DNA of 64,000 nucleotides from Sphingobium algorifonticola. GTDB lineage: Bacteria > Pseudomonadota > Alphaproteobacteria > Sphingomonadales > Sphingomonadaceae. This document shows, one piece after another, positions 1-8,161 of the stretch. Numbering within the stretch: position 1 is the first letter of the stretch; the number at the start of each line of letters is the position of its first letter. The stretch spans positions 62,001-126,000 of the forward strand of contig NZ_RZUL01000004.1 in the NCBI RefSeq assembly GCF_004005485.1, written 5' to 3'. The notes below the pieces were generated by a model. That model worked only from the letters and a program-made list of their open reading frames with translations, did no database searches and had not been told where the DNA came from. The translations under genes and the position numbers were made by a program.

Positions 1-534
1 CGGCTGGCGGTGGCGCATCCGGCGCCGCATGACCTGCGCCTTTCCGCCATGATCGAGCTGCTCTACGGATCCGGCCTGCGCGCGAGCGAGCTGGTCGCCC
101 TGCCCCGCCGCGCGCTGGCCGGCGACCGGCCGTTCCTGATCCTGCGGGGCAAGGGCGGCAAGGAGCGGATGGTGCCGATATCCGATCGCGCGCGCGCCGC
201 CGTGGCGCACTGGTCCGCGCTGGTCCCCGCCGATGCGCTCTGGCTGTTCCCATCTGGCAAGAGCCATCTGAGCCGCATCCGCCTGTATCAGATGGTCAAG
301 GCACTGGCGGCGGCAGCCGGTATCGCGCCCGAACGAGTCAGCCCGCATGTGCTGCGCCACGCCTTTGCCACGCATCTGCTGGAAGGCGGCGCAGACCTGC
401 GCGCGCTCCAGACCATGCTGGGCCATGCCGACATCGGCACCACGCAAATCTACACCCATGTCGAAAGCGCGCGGCTGGTGGCGCTGGTCAACAGCCGTCA
501 TCCGCTCGTTGACCTGAAGCCGCGCGCGTCCTAA
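1..534 (+). CDS. xerD: Tyrosine recombinase XerD, 3' part only
   Basis: Site-specific recombinase that, with XerC, resolves chromosome dimers at dif. The reading frame is open at base 1, so the N-terminal SAM-like domain lies outside the window. The visible part is the catalytic domain: first catalytic Arg in [10 protein letters not shown], beta-hairpin Lys in KGGKER, then [12 protein letters not shown] (HxxR), [10 protein letters not shown] (His) and the nucleophile Tyr in IYTHV. A location directly upstream of accA, 10 bp away, suggests the cellular XerD rather than a phage integrase, and no phage genes are near. XerC is the alternative; the choice of D over C is inference. Confidence 0.85.
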   Translation, partial: RLAVAHPAPHDLRLSAMIELLYGSGLRASELVALPRRALAGDRPFLILRGKGGKERMVPISDRARAAVAHWSALVPADALWLFPSGKSHLSRIRLYQMVKALAAAAGIAPERVSPHVLRHAFATHLLEGGADLRALQTMLGHADIGTTQIYTHVESARLVALVNSRHPLVDLKPRAS

Positions 535-544
535 CGCGAGCGCC

Positions 545-1489
545 ATGGTCAGTTTTCTCGATTTCGAAAAGCCGGTTGCGGCGCTGGAAGCGCGCATTTC
601 CGAACTGCGTGAAACGGCACGCGAAGGCGATCTTTCCATCGACGGAGAGATCGACAAACTCCAGCAACGCGCGCACAAGATGCTGGCGGACAGCTATGCC
701 CGGCTGACGCCATGGCAGAAGACGCAGGTGGCGCGCCACGCCGACCGGCCGCATTTCAAACATTATGTCGCAGGGATATTCGACGATTTCCTGCCGCTGG
801 CAGGCGACCGCGCCTTTGCCGACGATCAGGCGATACTGGGCGGATTTGCGCGGTTGGACGGGCGGCGGGTGATGGTGATCGGCCATGAAAAGGGCGACAA
901 TACGGTCACGCGCCTGCGGCACAATTTCGGCATGGGGAAACCCGAAGGCTATCGCAAGGCGATCCGGCTGATGCAACTGGCCGACCGCTTCGGGCTGCCG
1001 GTGGTGACGCTGGTCGACACGTCGGGTGCCTTTCCGGGCGTGCAGGCGGAGGAACGCGGCCAGGCGGAGGCGATCGCCCGATCGACCGAACAATGCCTGG
1101 CGCTGGGTGTACCGATGGTCGCGGCGGTGGTGGGCGAAGGCGGATCGGGCGGCGCGGTGGCGCTGGCCGCCGCCAACCGTGTGCTGATGTTCGAGCATGC
1201 CGTCTATTCGGTGATCTCGCCGGAAGGCTGCGCCTCGATCCTGTGGCGCACGGCGGACAAGGCGAGCGACGCGGCCACCGCGATGCAGGTAACGGCGCAG
1301 CATCTCAAGAGCCTGGGCGTGATCGACGACATCGTGCCCGAGCCGGTGGGCGGCGCGCACCGGGCACCGGGCGAGGCGATCGCGGCGCTGAAGGCGGCGC
1401 TGATCCGGCATCTCGATGCGCTGGCGACGCTCAGCCCCGGTGCGTTGCGGACGCAAAGGGCGGACAAGTTCCTGGCCATGGGAACCTGA
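545..1489 (+). CDS. accA: Acetyl-CoA carboxylase carboxyltransferase subunit alpha
   Basis: 314 residues, the normal length for AccA. With AccD it transfers the carboxyl group from carboxybiotin to acetyl-CoA, giving malonyl-CoA for fatty acid synthesis. The N-terminal helical start ([17 protein letters not shown]), the crotonase-fold core with [18 protein letters not shown], the glycine-rich [11 protein letters not shown] segment and [15 protein letters not shown] are family signatures. It follows xerD by 10 bp. The partner genes accB and accC are in this window at 35576-37436; accD is not. Confidence 0.96.
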   Translation: MVSFLDFEKPVAALEARISELRETAREGDLSIDGEIDKLQQRAHKMLADSYARLTPWQKTQVARHADRPHFKHYVAGIFDDFLPLAGDRAFADDQAILGGFARLDGRRVMVIGHEKGDNTVTRLRHNFGMGKPEGYRKAIRLMQLADRFGLPVVTLVDTSGAFPGVQAEERGQAEAIARSTEQCLALGVPMVAAVVGEGGSGGAVALAAANRVLMFEHAVYSVISPEGCASILWRTADKASDAATAMQVTAQHLKSLGVIDDIVPEPVGGAHRAPGEAIAALKAALIRHLDALATLSPGALRTQRADKFLAMGT

Positions 1490-1569
1490 ACCCGTTCCGC
1501 CGCTTTTCCTCCCTGCCCGCCTGTTCTAGGGTGGGGATGGAATGACCGAACCTGACTACTAACCCAAGC

Positions 1570-1646
1570 CCGTTCGTGTCGAGCGAAGTCGAGACACCTC
1601 GTGCAGCATATGCCGCCAGTCCCTCGACTGCGCTCGGGACGAACGG
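1570..1646. repeat. 77-bp palindromic repeat (family 1), intergenic copy
   Basis: Imperfect inverted repeat whose ends are CCGTTCGTGTCGAGCG and CGCTCGGGACGAACGG, so the transcript would fold into one long hairpin. It lies between accA and the M48 protease gene. By manual base-by-base comparison, 68 of 77 positions match the reverse complement of 63206-63282, which is inside bchB. This identifies it as a dispersed REP-like element and not a terminator; no T-run follows it. Confidence 0.85.
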
Positions 1647-1703
1647 GTGAAAAGTGAAGCTATCAGGCTCTCGACGATGCGAAGATAATCGGAGGAGATG
1701 GCA

Positions 1704-3182
1704 ATGCGGAAAAGGTGGATCGCGGCGGGCTGTGGCGCGGTGCTGGCGGGCGGGATACTCGCTTTGCCGCAAGCGACCGGCCAGCAGCGCCGAATCGCCA
1801 CCGCAACGGCGATCAGCCCGCAGGAAAAATCCGAAGGGGCCAAGGCCCATCCGCAATTGCTGGCCGAGTTCGGCGGGCCTTATGCCGGGCCGCAATCGGC
1901 CTATGTGACGCGGGTGGGGCAGAAGATCGCCGTCCAGTCCGGCCTGTCCAACGCGCAGGGCGACTTTACCGTGACCTTGCTCAATTCCCCCGTGAACAAC
2001 GCTTTCGCGATCCCCGGCGGCTATGTCTATGTGACGCGGCAGTTGCTGGGCTTGATGAACGACGAGGCGGAGCTGGCGGGTGTGCTGGGCCATGAAGTGG
2101 GGCATGTCGCCGCGCAACACGGCCAGCGGCGGCAGAAGGCGGCGACGCGCAACGCCATCGGCGGCACGCTGCTGCAGGTGCTGGCAGGCGCGGTGCTGGG
2201 CGATTCGGGCCTCGGCAACATATTGCAGCAGGGCATCGGCACGGCGAGCCAGGCGCTGACGCTCAAATTCTCGCGTTCCCAGGAATATGAAGCCGACGAT
2301 CTGGGCATTCGTTATCTGGCGAGTGCGGGCTATGATCCGCATGCGCTGTCCTCGACGCTCGCATCGCTGGCGGCGCAGAATGCCATCGACCAGCGCGTTT
2401 CGGGGAACAGCCGCACCGTGCCCGAATGGGCCAGCACTCACCCGGACCCCGCGGCTCGCGTATCGCGCGCGTTGCAGAAAGCCAATGCGACGGGCGCGCG
2501 CAGCACATTGCGCAATCGCGATGCGTTTCTGGCGGTACTGGACGGCACGCTGTACGGCGACGATCCCAAACAGGGGGTGATCGAGGGCAATCGCTTCCGC
2601 CATCCCGACCTGCGCCTGTCGTTCGCGATACCTGCGGGCTATACGATGGAGAACGGCACGGCGGCGGTGAGCGTGACCGGACCCAATGGTCAGGCGCAGT
2701 TCACCGGTGCAGCGTTCGACGGCGACATGACGCGCTACATCGGCGCGGTGTTCAGCGGCCTTTCCAAGAATGCGACGATTTCGCCGGACGCGATCCGCAC
2801 GACGACGATCAACGGTATTCCGGCAAGCTACGCGAGCGCACGGGCCAATGCGCAGTCTGGCCCAGTCGATGTGACGGTGTTCGTCTATCGATTCGGGCCG
2901 ACCACCGCCTATCATTTCATGCTGATCGCCCCGGCGGGGCGCGGCATCGGCCCGTTCGAGCCGATGGTCGGGTCCCTCCAGCGTCTGAGCGCGCAGGAAG
3001 CCGCCGCAATCCGCCCGCGCCGGGTGCAGGTGGTGACAGTCAAGGCAGGCGACAGCGTGGCGACGCTGGCCGGGCGCATGGCCTATGCGGATTATCGCGA
3101 GGAGCGTTTCCGCGTGCTGAACGGCCTTGCTGCCGGGGCAACGGTGCGCGCGGGGCAGAAGGTGAAGATCGTCAGCTATTGA
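1704..3182 (+). CDS. Periplasmic M48-family zinc metalloprotease with C-terminal LysM-like domain
   Basis: 492 residues. An N-terminal hydrophobic signal (MRKRWIAAGCGAVLAGGILA) is followed by the M48 peptidase domain with zinc motif HEVGH near residue 130 and the downstream Glu in SQEYEADDLGI. The last ~50 residues (VQVVTVKAGDSVATLAGRM...) resemble a LysM-like repeat, fitting a cell-wall-associated enzyme. Similar proteins such as BepA/YfgC degrade misfolded outer-membrane proteins; that role is inferred. ATG 1704 is preferred over ATG 1698 because the Shine-Dalgarno GGAGGAG ends at 1697, directly touching 1698 but 6 bases before 1704. Confidence 0.85.
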   Translation: MRKRWIAAGCGAVLAGGILALPQATGQQRRIATATAISPQEKSEGAKAHPQLLAEFGGPYAGPQSAYVTRVGQKIAVQSGLSNAQGDFTVTLLNSPVNNAFAIPGGYVYVTRQLLGLMNDEAELAGVLGHEVGHVAAQHGQRRQKAATRNAIGGTLLQVLAGAVLGDSGLGNILQQGIGTASQALTLKFSRSQEYEADDLGIRYLASAGYDPHALSSTLASLAAQNAIDQRVSGNSRTVPEWASTHPDPAARVSRALQKANATGARSTLRNRDAFLAVLDGTLYGDDPKQGVIEGNRFRHPDLRLSFAIPAGYTMENGTAAVSVTGPNGQAQFTGAAFDGDMTRYIGAVFSGLSKNATISPDAIRTTTINGIPASYASARANAQSGPVDVTVFVYRFGPTTAYHFMLIAPAGRGIGPFEPMVGSLQRLSAQEAAAIRPRRVQVVTVKAGDSVATLAGRMAYADYREERFRVLNGLAAGATVRAGQKVKIVSY

Positions 3183-3198
3183 ACCGGCGCGATGCCAC

Positions 3199-3236
3199 GA
3201 AAAAGGCGGCGGGAATGACCCCGCCGCCTTTTTTTT
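3199..3236. terminator. Bidirectional rho-independent terminator
   Basis: An A-run, the stem GGCGGCGGG/CCCGCCGCC with a short loop, and a run of eight T. It sits between the convergent M48 protease gene and the first pilin gene and can serve both strands. Confidence 0.85.
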
Positions 3237-3258
3237 GCGTCCAATCCTGCGATGAGGA

Positions 3259-3423
3259 TTAGAGGTTGTTCGAAACCTTGTAGAAGGTGTTCTGCAGGCT
3301 GCCGCCAAGGCTCTTCATGGCGGTGATCGCGGCAACCGCGATCAGAGCAGCGATCAGGCCGTATTCGATAGCCGTTGCGCCCTTGTTATTACGAATCATC
3401 TTACGAATGTGCATCATGTCCAT
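3259..3423 (-). CDS. Flp/Fap-type (type IVb) pilin, copy 1
   Basis: 54-residue prepilin. A short basic leader (MDMMHIRKMIRNNKG) ends in Gly, followed by ATAIEYG with the conserved Glu at position +5, then one hydrophobic helix (LIAALIAVAAITAM). This is the layout of Flp pilins, which TadV-type peptidase cleaves and the Tad machinery polymerises into adhesive pili. No tad/cpa genes are in the window. From ATAIEY onward it differs from copy 2 by only one residue, so the two are a recent tandem duplication. Confidence 0.9.
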   Translation of the reverse strand: MDMMHIRKMIRNNKGATAIEYGLIAALIAVAAITAMKSLGGSLQNTFYKVSNNL

Positions 3424-3487
3424 TTCCCTTCTTCGTCATCACCTTGGCAGAGGGGTCAAAGCTCTGCCGCCCGCATCAAGCAATCCG

Positions 3488-3646
3488 TCAGAGATTGTTT
3501 GAAACCTTGTAGAATGTGTTCTGCAGCCTGCCGCCAAGGCTCTTCATCGCCGTGATGGCCGCTACCGCAATCAACGCAGCGATCAGACCATATTCGATGG
3601 CTGTGGCCGCCTTGTTGTCTCCAAAAATCTTTCTTACCGAGCGCAT
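3488..3646 (-). CDS. Flp/Fap-type (type IVb) pilin, copy 2
   Basis: 52 residues: leader MRSVRKIFGDNKA, then ATAIEYGLIAAL and the same helix and C-terminus (NTFYKVSNNL) as copy 1, with Arg instead of Ser after LGG as the only difference in the mature part. The residue before the cleavage point is Ala rather than the Gly that prepilin peptidases normally need, so processing may be impaired or altered. It lies 64 bp upstream of copy 1 on the same strand. Confidence 0.88.
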   Translation of the reverse strand: MRSVRKIFGDNKAATAIEYGLIAALIAVAAITAMKSLGGRLQNTFYKVSNNL

Positions 3647-3775
3647 GATGGTCTCCCAAATCTGATGGACCAGTCGACTGCGTTCAACGTGAGTATCGGC
3701 TCGGTCTGATGTGTATTTATCCTGACGAGGTTTCCAACAGTTTAACGTCCGAACAGAAATGTCAGAAATCTATAG

Positions 3776-3961
3776 TTAATTTTCGCTAACTCTGTTTGCG
3801 ACGTTACTCCACATATCTATCGTCTTAGACGCGACTGTTTGAAATGCGATGAGCATGCCCAGCACGAGAATGGCGGCGATGAGGCCATATTCGACGGCGG
3901 TCGCGCCACGCTGGCACGTGGCGAGGCCCATTTGCTGCATTTTCGCCATGCGTGCGCGCAT
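3776..3961 (-). CDS. Flp-like (type IVb) pilin or pseudopilin, copy 3
   Basis: 61 residues. The leader MRARMAKMQQMGLATCQRG ends in Gly, followed by ATAVEYG and a hydrophobic helix (LIAAILVLGMLIAF). It is divergent from copies 1 and 2: the C-terminus QTVASKTIDMWSNVANRVSEN is different, so it may be a minor pilin. It heads the minus-strand pilin group, is divergent from mutT, and is separated from copy 2 by an AT-rich 129-bp gap that may hold a promoter. Confidence 0.82.
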   Translation of the reverse strand: MRARMAKMQQMGLATCQRGATAVEYGLIAAILVLGMLIAFQTVASKTIDMWSNVANRVSEN

Positions 3962-4053
3962 CTTGTCCCCGCTTTGCCCAAGCCTGCTTGAAGCCCCTGC
4001 GAAGAATTGTAAGGCAAGTGCCGTTAACAGAATCCTATGAGCGACCCTTGCCT

Positions 4054-4527
4054 ATGTCTTTACGCAAAGAAACGGTTGACCCGGACCTTGGCCCGGACAT
4101 TAGCCCGGCACCGACCCCCGGTCCGCCAGTGCCGCTGCTGCATGTGGTGGCTGTCGCGCTGGTCGATGGCGACGGGCGGGTGTTGTTGCAGCAGCGGCCG
4201 CCGGGGAAATCGCTGGCCGGCCTGTGGGAATTTCCCGGCGGGAAGATCGATGCGGGCGAAACCCCGGAAGCGGCGCTGGTCCGCGAGCTGGAGGAGGAAC
4301 TGGGCATCGCGACGCATGCGAGCTGCCTGGCCCCCGCCGCCTTTGCGAGCGAACCGCTCGACGGCAAGCATCTGGTGATGCTGCTCTATGTCTGTCGCAA
4401 ATGGACCGGGGTGCCGCAGGCGCGGCATGCAACGGCACTGCAATGGCTGCGCCCGGCGCAGATGTATGGCGTCGCCATGCCGAAGGCGGATCTGCCGCTG
4501 ATCGGGCTGCTGGATGCGCTGTTGTAG
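4054..4527 (+). CDS. mutT: 8-oxo-dGTP diphosphatase, Nudix family
   Basis: 157 residues. It carries the full Nudix box (GGKIDAGE, seven residues, then RELEEELGI) and a MutT-like C-terminus with LQWLRPAQMYGVAMPKAD. It would remove 8-oxo-dGTP from the nucleotide pool, preventing A:T to C:G transversions. The open frame extends upstream to 3952, but that overlaps the divergent pilin gene; ATG 4054 gives the usual MutT length with a short N-terminal tail before LLHVVAVALVD. Confidence 0.9.
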   Translation: MSLRKETVDPDLGPDISPAPTPGPPVPLLHVVAVALVDGDGRVLLQQRPPGKSLAGLWEFPGGKIDAGETPEAALVRELEEELGIATHASCLAPAAFASEPLDGKHLVMLLYVCRKWTGVPQARHATALQWLRPAQMYGVAMPKADLPLIGLLDALL

Positions 4528-4551
4528 GGGAGGCATGGCGCAAAGGACGGG

Positions 4552-4629
4552 GTTCCCCGGCGCAAGCCGGGGTCCAGGGTAACAGAGGACAGTCCATGCC
4601 GCCCTGGACCCCGGCTTTCGCCGGGGAAC
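4552..4629. repeat. 78-bp palindromic repeat (family 2), copy A
   Basis: Inverted repeat beginning GTTCCCCGG and ending CCGGGGAAC, with inner arms GGGGTCCAGGG and CCCTGGACCCC. It lies between the convergent mutT and methyltransferase genes. Copies B (26699-26776, also 78 bp) and C (40609-40685, more diverged) share the same plan. Confidence 0.85.
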
Positions 4630-4638
4630 ATGGGGTGC

Positions 4639-5499
4639 CTATTCCTTCGGCTTCAGCGCCGCCGCCAGCGAGACCGTGGCGCTGCCCCGGCGCGCAGGCG
4701 CGGGTTGGGTCGCATCGGGCTTCCACGCGGTGAGGGACGCGATGGCGAAGCGTTCGGCTGTCTTGCCATCGGGATCGGCCGCCTGCGCGAACAGATCGGC
4801 GGCGCGCGCGAGCACGGCGCGCGTCAGCATCGGCGGGCGCGAACGCAGCACGTTGGACGCGCCCATGCCGCGCAGGTCCGCGAGCAGGCCGAACAGGCTG
4901 CCGTAGCGCACACTGAGCGTATCGCCATCGGCGACCGGCATGGCAAAGCCCGCGCGCCGCAGGAGATCGCCAGCCGCGCGCACGTCCACCTGCGGATGGA
5001 TATGCTGGCCGGGCCGGTCGCCTTCGGCCGCGAGCAGGACGCCGCGCAGCACCGGCAGGCTGCCCGCGCCGAGAAATGCTGCAAGCAGCAGCCCGTCGGG
5101 CCGCAATATCCGCCGCATCAGCACGAGCGCGCCGGGCAGGTCGTTGACGCTGTCAAGCGTGCCGCACGCGAGGATGAGATCGAAGCTGTCTTCGGCGAAG
5201 GGCAAGGCGTCCTCGTCCGCCTGCACCCCGCCTTGCGCGCGGGCGTTGGCGGCGCCGGGATCGCAGCAGGTGACGCGCTTGCCCATCGCCCGCAGGCGTG
5301 TCGCGAGATAGTCGTCCGGGCATCCGATCACCAGCGCATCGGGCAGGTCGCGCCGCACGTCGGCCAGGCGGTCGAGCAGATCGTCGGCCATGTGGCGGTA
5401 GAGAAAATCGTGCGCGGCAAAGCCCGGTGCCGCACGATCCCGGCGGAGAGCGCGCAGGCGATGGTCGAAAATCTGCGGTATCGGGTCGGGCGCGGTCAT
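4639..5499 (-). CDS. Class I SAM-dependent methyltransferase (NDUFAF5/BioC-like)
   Basis: 286 residues. A Rossmann-fold methyltransferase core is visible: ALVIGCPDDYLATRLRAMG (motif I region, with GCP replacing the commoner GxG), acidic motif around VTCCDPG, ALPFAEDSFDLILACGTLDSVNDLPG and LRPDGLLLAAFLGAGSL. The N-terminus PIPQIFDHRLRALRRDRAA is typical of the alphaproteobacterial homologues of NDUFAF5, the complex I assembly hydroxylase. Start ATG 5499 was chosen because the frame upstream overlaps comF. It is divergent from comF, 42 bp apart. The substrate cannot be read from sequence. Confidence 0.78.
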   Translation of the reverse strand: MTAPDPIPQIFDHRLRALRRDRAAPGFAAHDFLYRHMADDLLDRLADVRRDLPDALVIGCPDDYLATRLRAMGKRVTCCDPGAANARAQGGVQADEDALPFAEDSFDLILACGTLDSVNDLPGALVLMRRILRPDGLLLAAFLGAGSLPVLRGVLLAAEGDRPGQHIHPQVDVRAAGDLLRRAGFAMPVADGDTLSVRYGSLFGLLADLRGMGASNVLRSRPPMLTRAVLARAADLFAQAADPDGKTAERFAIASLTAWKPDATQPAPARRGSATVSLAAALKPKE

Positions 5500-5541
5500 C
5501 GCGCGCCTTGTGCTATAGCGGCGGACGGGGAACAAGGGGGC

Positions 5542-6318
5542 ATGTCCCTGCTGCGCCATCCGCTGGTCCGTCCGCTGCGCGCCGTGATCGATTTCGCCTT
5601 GCCGCCGCGCTGCCCCGGTTGCGGCACGATGGTGGCCGACGACGACCGGTTCTGCACCGATTGCTGGCAGACGATGCGCTTTCTGGGGCCGCCCTGCTGC
5701 GCGCGATGCGGCCTGCCCTTCATCCATGATCGCGGTGCCGATGCGCTGTGCGGCGCGTGCATCGGCGATCCACCGGGTGCGCAGGGAAAAGGCGTCGACC
5801 GGGCGCGGGCGGTGCTGGCCTATGGCAATGTCGCGCGGACCGTGGCGATCAAGCTGAAATATGGGCGACGCATCGGCCTGGCGCGGCTGATCGCAGCGCA
5901 GATGGCGCGGCATGTGCCGGAGGGCGCGCGGGCGGAGATGCTGATCGTGCCGGTGCCGTTGCACCGGTGGCGGCTGTGGTGGCGCGGGTTCAACCAGTCC
6001 GCCCTGATCGCGGACCGGCTGGGCGGGCTGACGGGCATCGCAGTAGACAAGGATGCGCTGGTCCGCACCCGCCGCACCCCGCCCCTGCGGTCGATGGGGC
6101 CGAAGGCGCGGGCGAAGGCGGTGCGCGGGGCCTTCGCCATTGCGGGACCGGGGCGCGCAACGCTGAAAGGCCGCGACATCCTGCTGATCGACGACATCCA
6201 CACCAGCGGCGCGACCGCCGATGCCTGCGCCCGCGCCTTGCGGAAAGCCGGGGTGCGAACCGTTACGCTGTTATGCTGGGCACGGGTATTGCCCGAGGCG
6301 GTGGAGGGCATCGATTGA
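5542..6318 (+). CDS. comF: ComF family protein, zinc-ribbon plus phosphoribosyltransferase fold
   Basis: 258 residues. The N-terminal zinc ribbon has four Cys pairs (CPGC, CTDC, CARC, CGAC). A phosphoribosyltransferase-like domain follows, with the PRPP-binding loop DILLIDDIHTSGATADA near the C-terminus. ComF/GntX proteins are linked to DNA uptake during competence; the biochemical activity is unsettled. ATG 5542 precedes MSLLRHPLVRPL and is preceded by a purine run; the longer open frame upstream is antisense to the methyltransferase gene. grxC follows 62 bp downstream. Confidence 0.88.
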   Translation: MSLLRHPLVRPLRAVIDFALPPRCPGCGTMVADDDRFCTDCWQTMRFLGPPCCARCGLPFIHDRGADALCGACIGDPPGAQGKGVDRARAVLAYGNVARTVAIKLKYGRRIGLARLIAAQMARHVPEGARAEMLIVPVPLHRWRLWWRGFNQSALIADRLGGLTGIAVDKDALVRTRRTPPLRSMGPKARAKAVRGAFAIAGPGRATLKGRDILLIDDIHTSGATADACARALRKAGVRTVTLLCWARVLPEAVEGID

Positions 6319-6380
6319 CAAACCGCCCCTCGCCCCCAATGTCGCCCCTGATGTCGCGGATGCAAGGAGTATGACGGTTC

Positions 6381-6638
6381 ATGGCGCATGTCGAAATCTA
6401 TACCAAGGCGTTCTGCGGATATTGCGCGCGGGCGAAGCGGCTGCTGGAAACCAAGGGTGCCGCGTTCGAGGAATATGACATCACGATGGGCGGCCCGAAG
6501 CGCGCCGAAATGCTGGAACGCGCCAATGGCGGGGTGACGGTGCCACAGATTTTCATCGACGGACAGCATGTGGGCGGCAGCGACGAACTGTCGCGCCTCG
6601 ACCGCGAGGGCAAGCTGGACGCGCTGCTGGCGGCATGA
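6381..6638 (+). CDS. grxC: Glutaredoxin 3
   Basis: 85 residues, the normal Grx3 length. Active site CGYC (Cys12 and Cys15) sits in AFCGYCARAKRLLE. GVTVPQIFIDGQHVGGSDEL holds the cis-Pro and the glutathione-binding GG-D signature. It reduces protein disulfides and mixed disulfides with glutathione in the cytoplasm. Its stop overlaps the start of the next gene (ATGA), indicating translational coupling. Confidence 0.95.
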   Translation: MAHVEIYTKAFCGYCARAKRLLETKGAAFEEYDITMGGPKRAEMLERANGGVTVPQIFIDGQHVGGSDELSRLDREGKLDALLAA

Positions 6639-7471
6639 CCATGCGCGTCGCGCTGTTCCAGATGACGAGCGGCACCGATCCCGTCGCCAATGCCGACGCC
6701 CTGGTGGACGCCATCGCACAGGCGAAGGCAGGCGGCGCGGACATGCTGTTCACGCCCGAAATGGCCGCCTATCTCGACCGGGACCGGGCGCGCGCCGCCA
6801 CGCTGCTGACCGCCGAGGCGGACAATGCCGTGCTGGCGCAGGTGCGCGCGGCGGCGGCACGAGCGGGGCTGTGGGTGCATCTTGGCTCCATCGCCTGCGC
6901 AGGCGAGCGGGCCGACGGGCGGTGGAGCAACCGGTCGCTTATGATCGACGACAGCGGGGCGATCCGGGCGCGCTATGACAAGATGCACCTGTTCGACGTC
7001 GATCTGGCGACCGGTGAAAGCTGGCGCGAGTCGGCGGTATACGGGCCGGGCGAGGCGCTGGTGACGGTCGATACGCCCTGGGCGCGCATGGGCCTTTCGG
7101 TCTGTTACGACCTGCGCTTTCCCGACCTGTATCGCGCGCTGACCAATGCCGGGGCAACCGTGCTGCTGATCCCTGCCGCCTTCACCGTGCCGACCGGCGC
7201 GGCGCACTGGCATGTCCTGCTGCGCGCGCGGGCGATCGAGGCGGGGGCGTTCGTGATCGCCGCGGCGCAGACGGGTGCCCATGAGGACGGTCGCGTGACA
7301 TATGGCCATAGCCTGGTCGTCGATCCCTGGGGGACGGTGCTGCTCGACATGGGCACGGCCGGGGGCATCGGCTTTGCCGATATCGACCTGGCACAGGTGG
7401 CGGACGTGCGCGCGCGCATCCCCGCCATCGCCAACCGCCGCCCGGTGCCCGCCAAGGTGACGCAGGCATGA
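6635..7471 (+). CDS. Carbon-nitrogen hydrolase (nitrilase superfamily, Nit1-like)
   Basis: 278 residues with the Glu-Lys-Cys catalytic triad of the superfamily: Glu in LFTPEMAAYL, Lys in RYDKMHLFDVD and Cys in SVCYDLRFPDLYRAL. The combination of DVD after KMHLF and the SVCYDLRFP box resembles Nit1/YafV-type enzymes that deaminate the dead-end product deaminated glutathione, which would fit its coupling to grxC; the substrate is inference. The start overlaps the grxC stop by 4 bp; an in-frame ATG at 6641 is an alternative. Its own end overlaps the next gene by 4 bp. Confidence 0.85.
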   Translation: MTMRVALFQMTSGTDPVANADALVDAIAQAKAGGADMLFTPEMAAYLDRDRARAATLLTAEADNAVLAQVRAAAARAGLWVHLGSIACAGERADGRWSNRSLMIDDSGAIRARYDKMHLFDVDLATGESWRESAVYGPGEALVTVDTPWARMGLSVCYDLRFPDLYRALTNAGATVLLIPAAFTVPTGAAHWHVLLRARAIEAGAFVIAAAQTGAHEDGRVTYGHSLVVDPWGTVLLDMGTAGGIGFADIDLAQVADVRARIPAIANRRPVPAKVTQA

Positions 7472-7947
7472 TCGTGTTCGATCTGCGTTGCGGGGCGCAT
7501 GGCCATCCGTTCGAGGCGTGGTTCGGATCATCGGCGGACTATGACGACCAGCAGGCGCGCGGCCTGATCGCCTGCCCGCTGTGCGGCGACACGGATGTCA
7601 GGAAAGCGCCGATGGCCCCGGCGGTTCCGGCCAAGGGCAACCGGCAGGCTGGCGGCGCGCGCCCCGTCGCCATGGTGCCGGACGGCCAGGCGGTGGCAGC
7701 GCCCGACATGGCGAAGATGAAGGCAGTGATGGAAAGACTGGCGGCCGCGCAGCGCGATGCCTTGAAGGATTCGCAATGGGTAGGCCGCGATTTCGCCGAT
7801 ACCGCCCGCGCCATCCATTATGGCGAACAGGACGCCGCCCGCATCCATGGCGAAGTCGCGCCGGACGAAGCCCGCGCGCTGATCGAGGAAGGCGTACCCG
7901 TTGCCCCCCTGCCCTTCCCCGTCGTGCCACCCGAAGCGCAGAACTGA
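7468..7947 (+). CDS. DUF1178 family protein
   Basis: 159 residues. It begins MIVFDLRCGAHGHPFEAWF, and has a CPLC pair in ARGLIACPLCGDTDVRKAP, typical of this family; the N-terminal Cys plus CxxC may bind a metal. A variable Pro/Gly-rich linker leads to a helical C-terminus (WVGRDFADTARAIHYGEQD). Function is unknown. The ATGA overlap with the nitrilase-family gene places it in the grxC operon. Confidence 0.85.
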   Translation: MIVFDLRCGAHGHPFEAWFGSSADYDDQQARGLIACPLCGDTDVRKAPMAPAVPAKGNRQAGGARPVAMVPDGQAVAAPDMAKMKAVMERLAAAQRDALKDSQWVGRDFADTARAIHYGEQDAARIHGEVAPDEARALIEEGVPVAPLPFPVVPPEAQN

Positions 7948-8019
7948 GACCAGACCAGCGTTCCCGCCTGCGAAGCTGCGTTGACCGCGCGCCCCGCCCG
8001 GCATAAACGCATCTGCGGC

Positions 8020-8096
8020 GCACCCGTAGCTCAGCAGGATAGAGCATCAGATTCCTAATCTGGGGGCCATGGGTTCGAATCCCGTCGGGTGCACCA
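8020..8096 (+). tRNA. tRNA-Arg, anticodon CCT
   Basis: 77 nt including an encoded CCA end. The acceptor arms GCACCCG and CGGGTGC pair fully; the anticodon loop TTCCTAA with stem TCAGA/TCTGG gives anticodon CCT, which reads AGG; the T arm is ATGGG-TTCGAAT-CCCGT. The D arm is GCTC/GAGC. All features of a functional tRNA are present. Confidence 0.96.
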
Positions 8097-8161
8097 CCTG
8101 TCGCCGTTAACGCCACGCCATGCGCGTTGGCGCTGCACCGGGTTTCGGCTTCATGCAAGGC

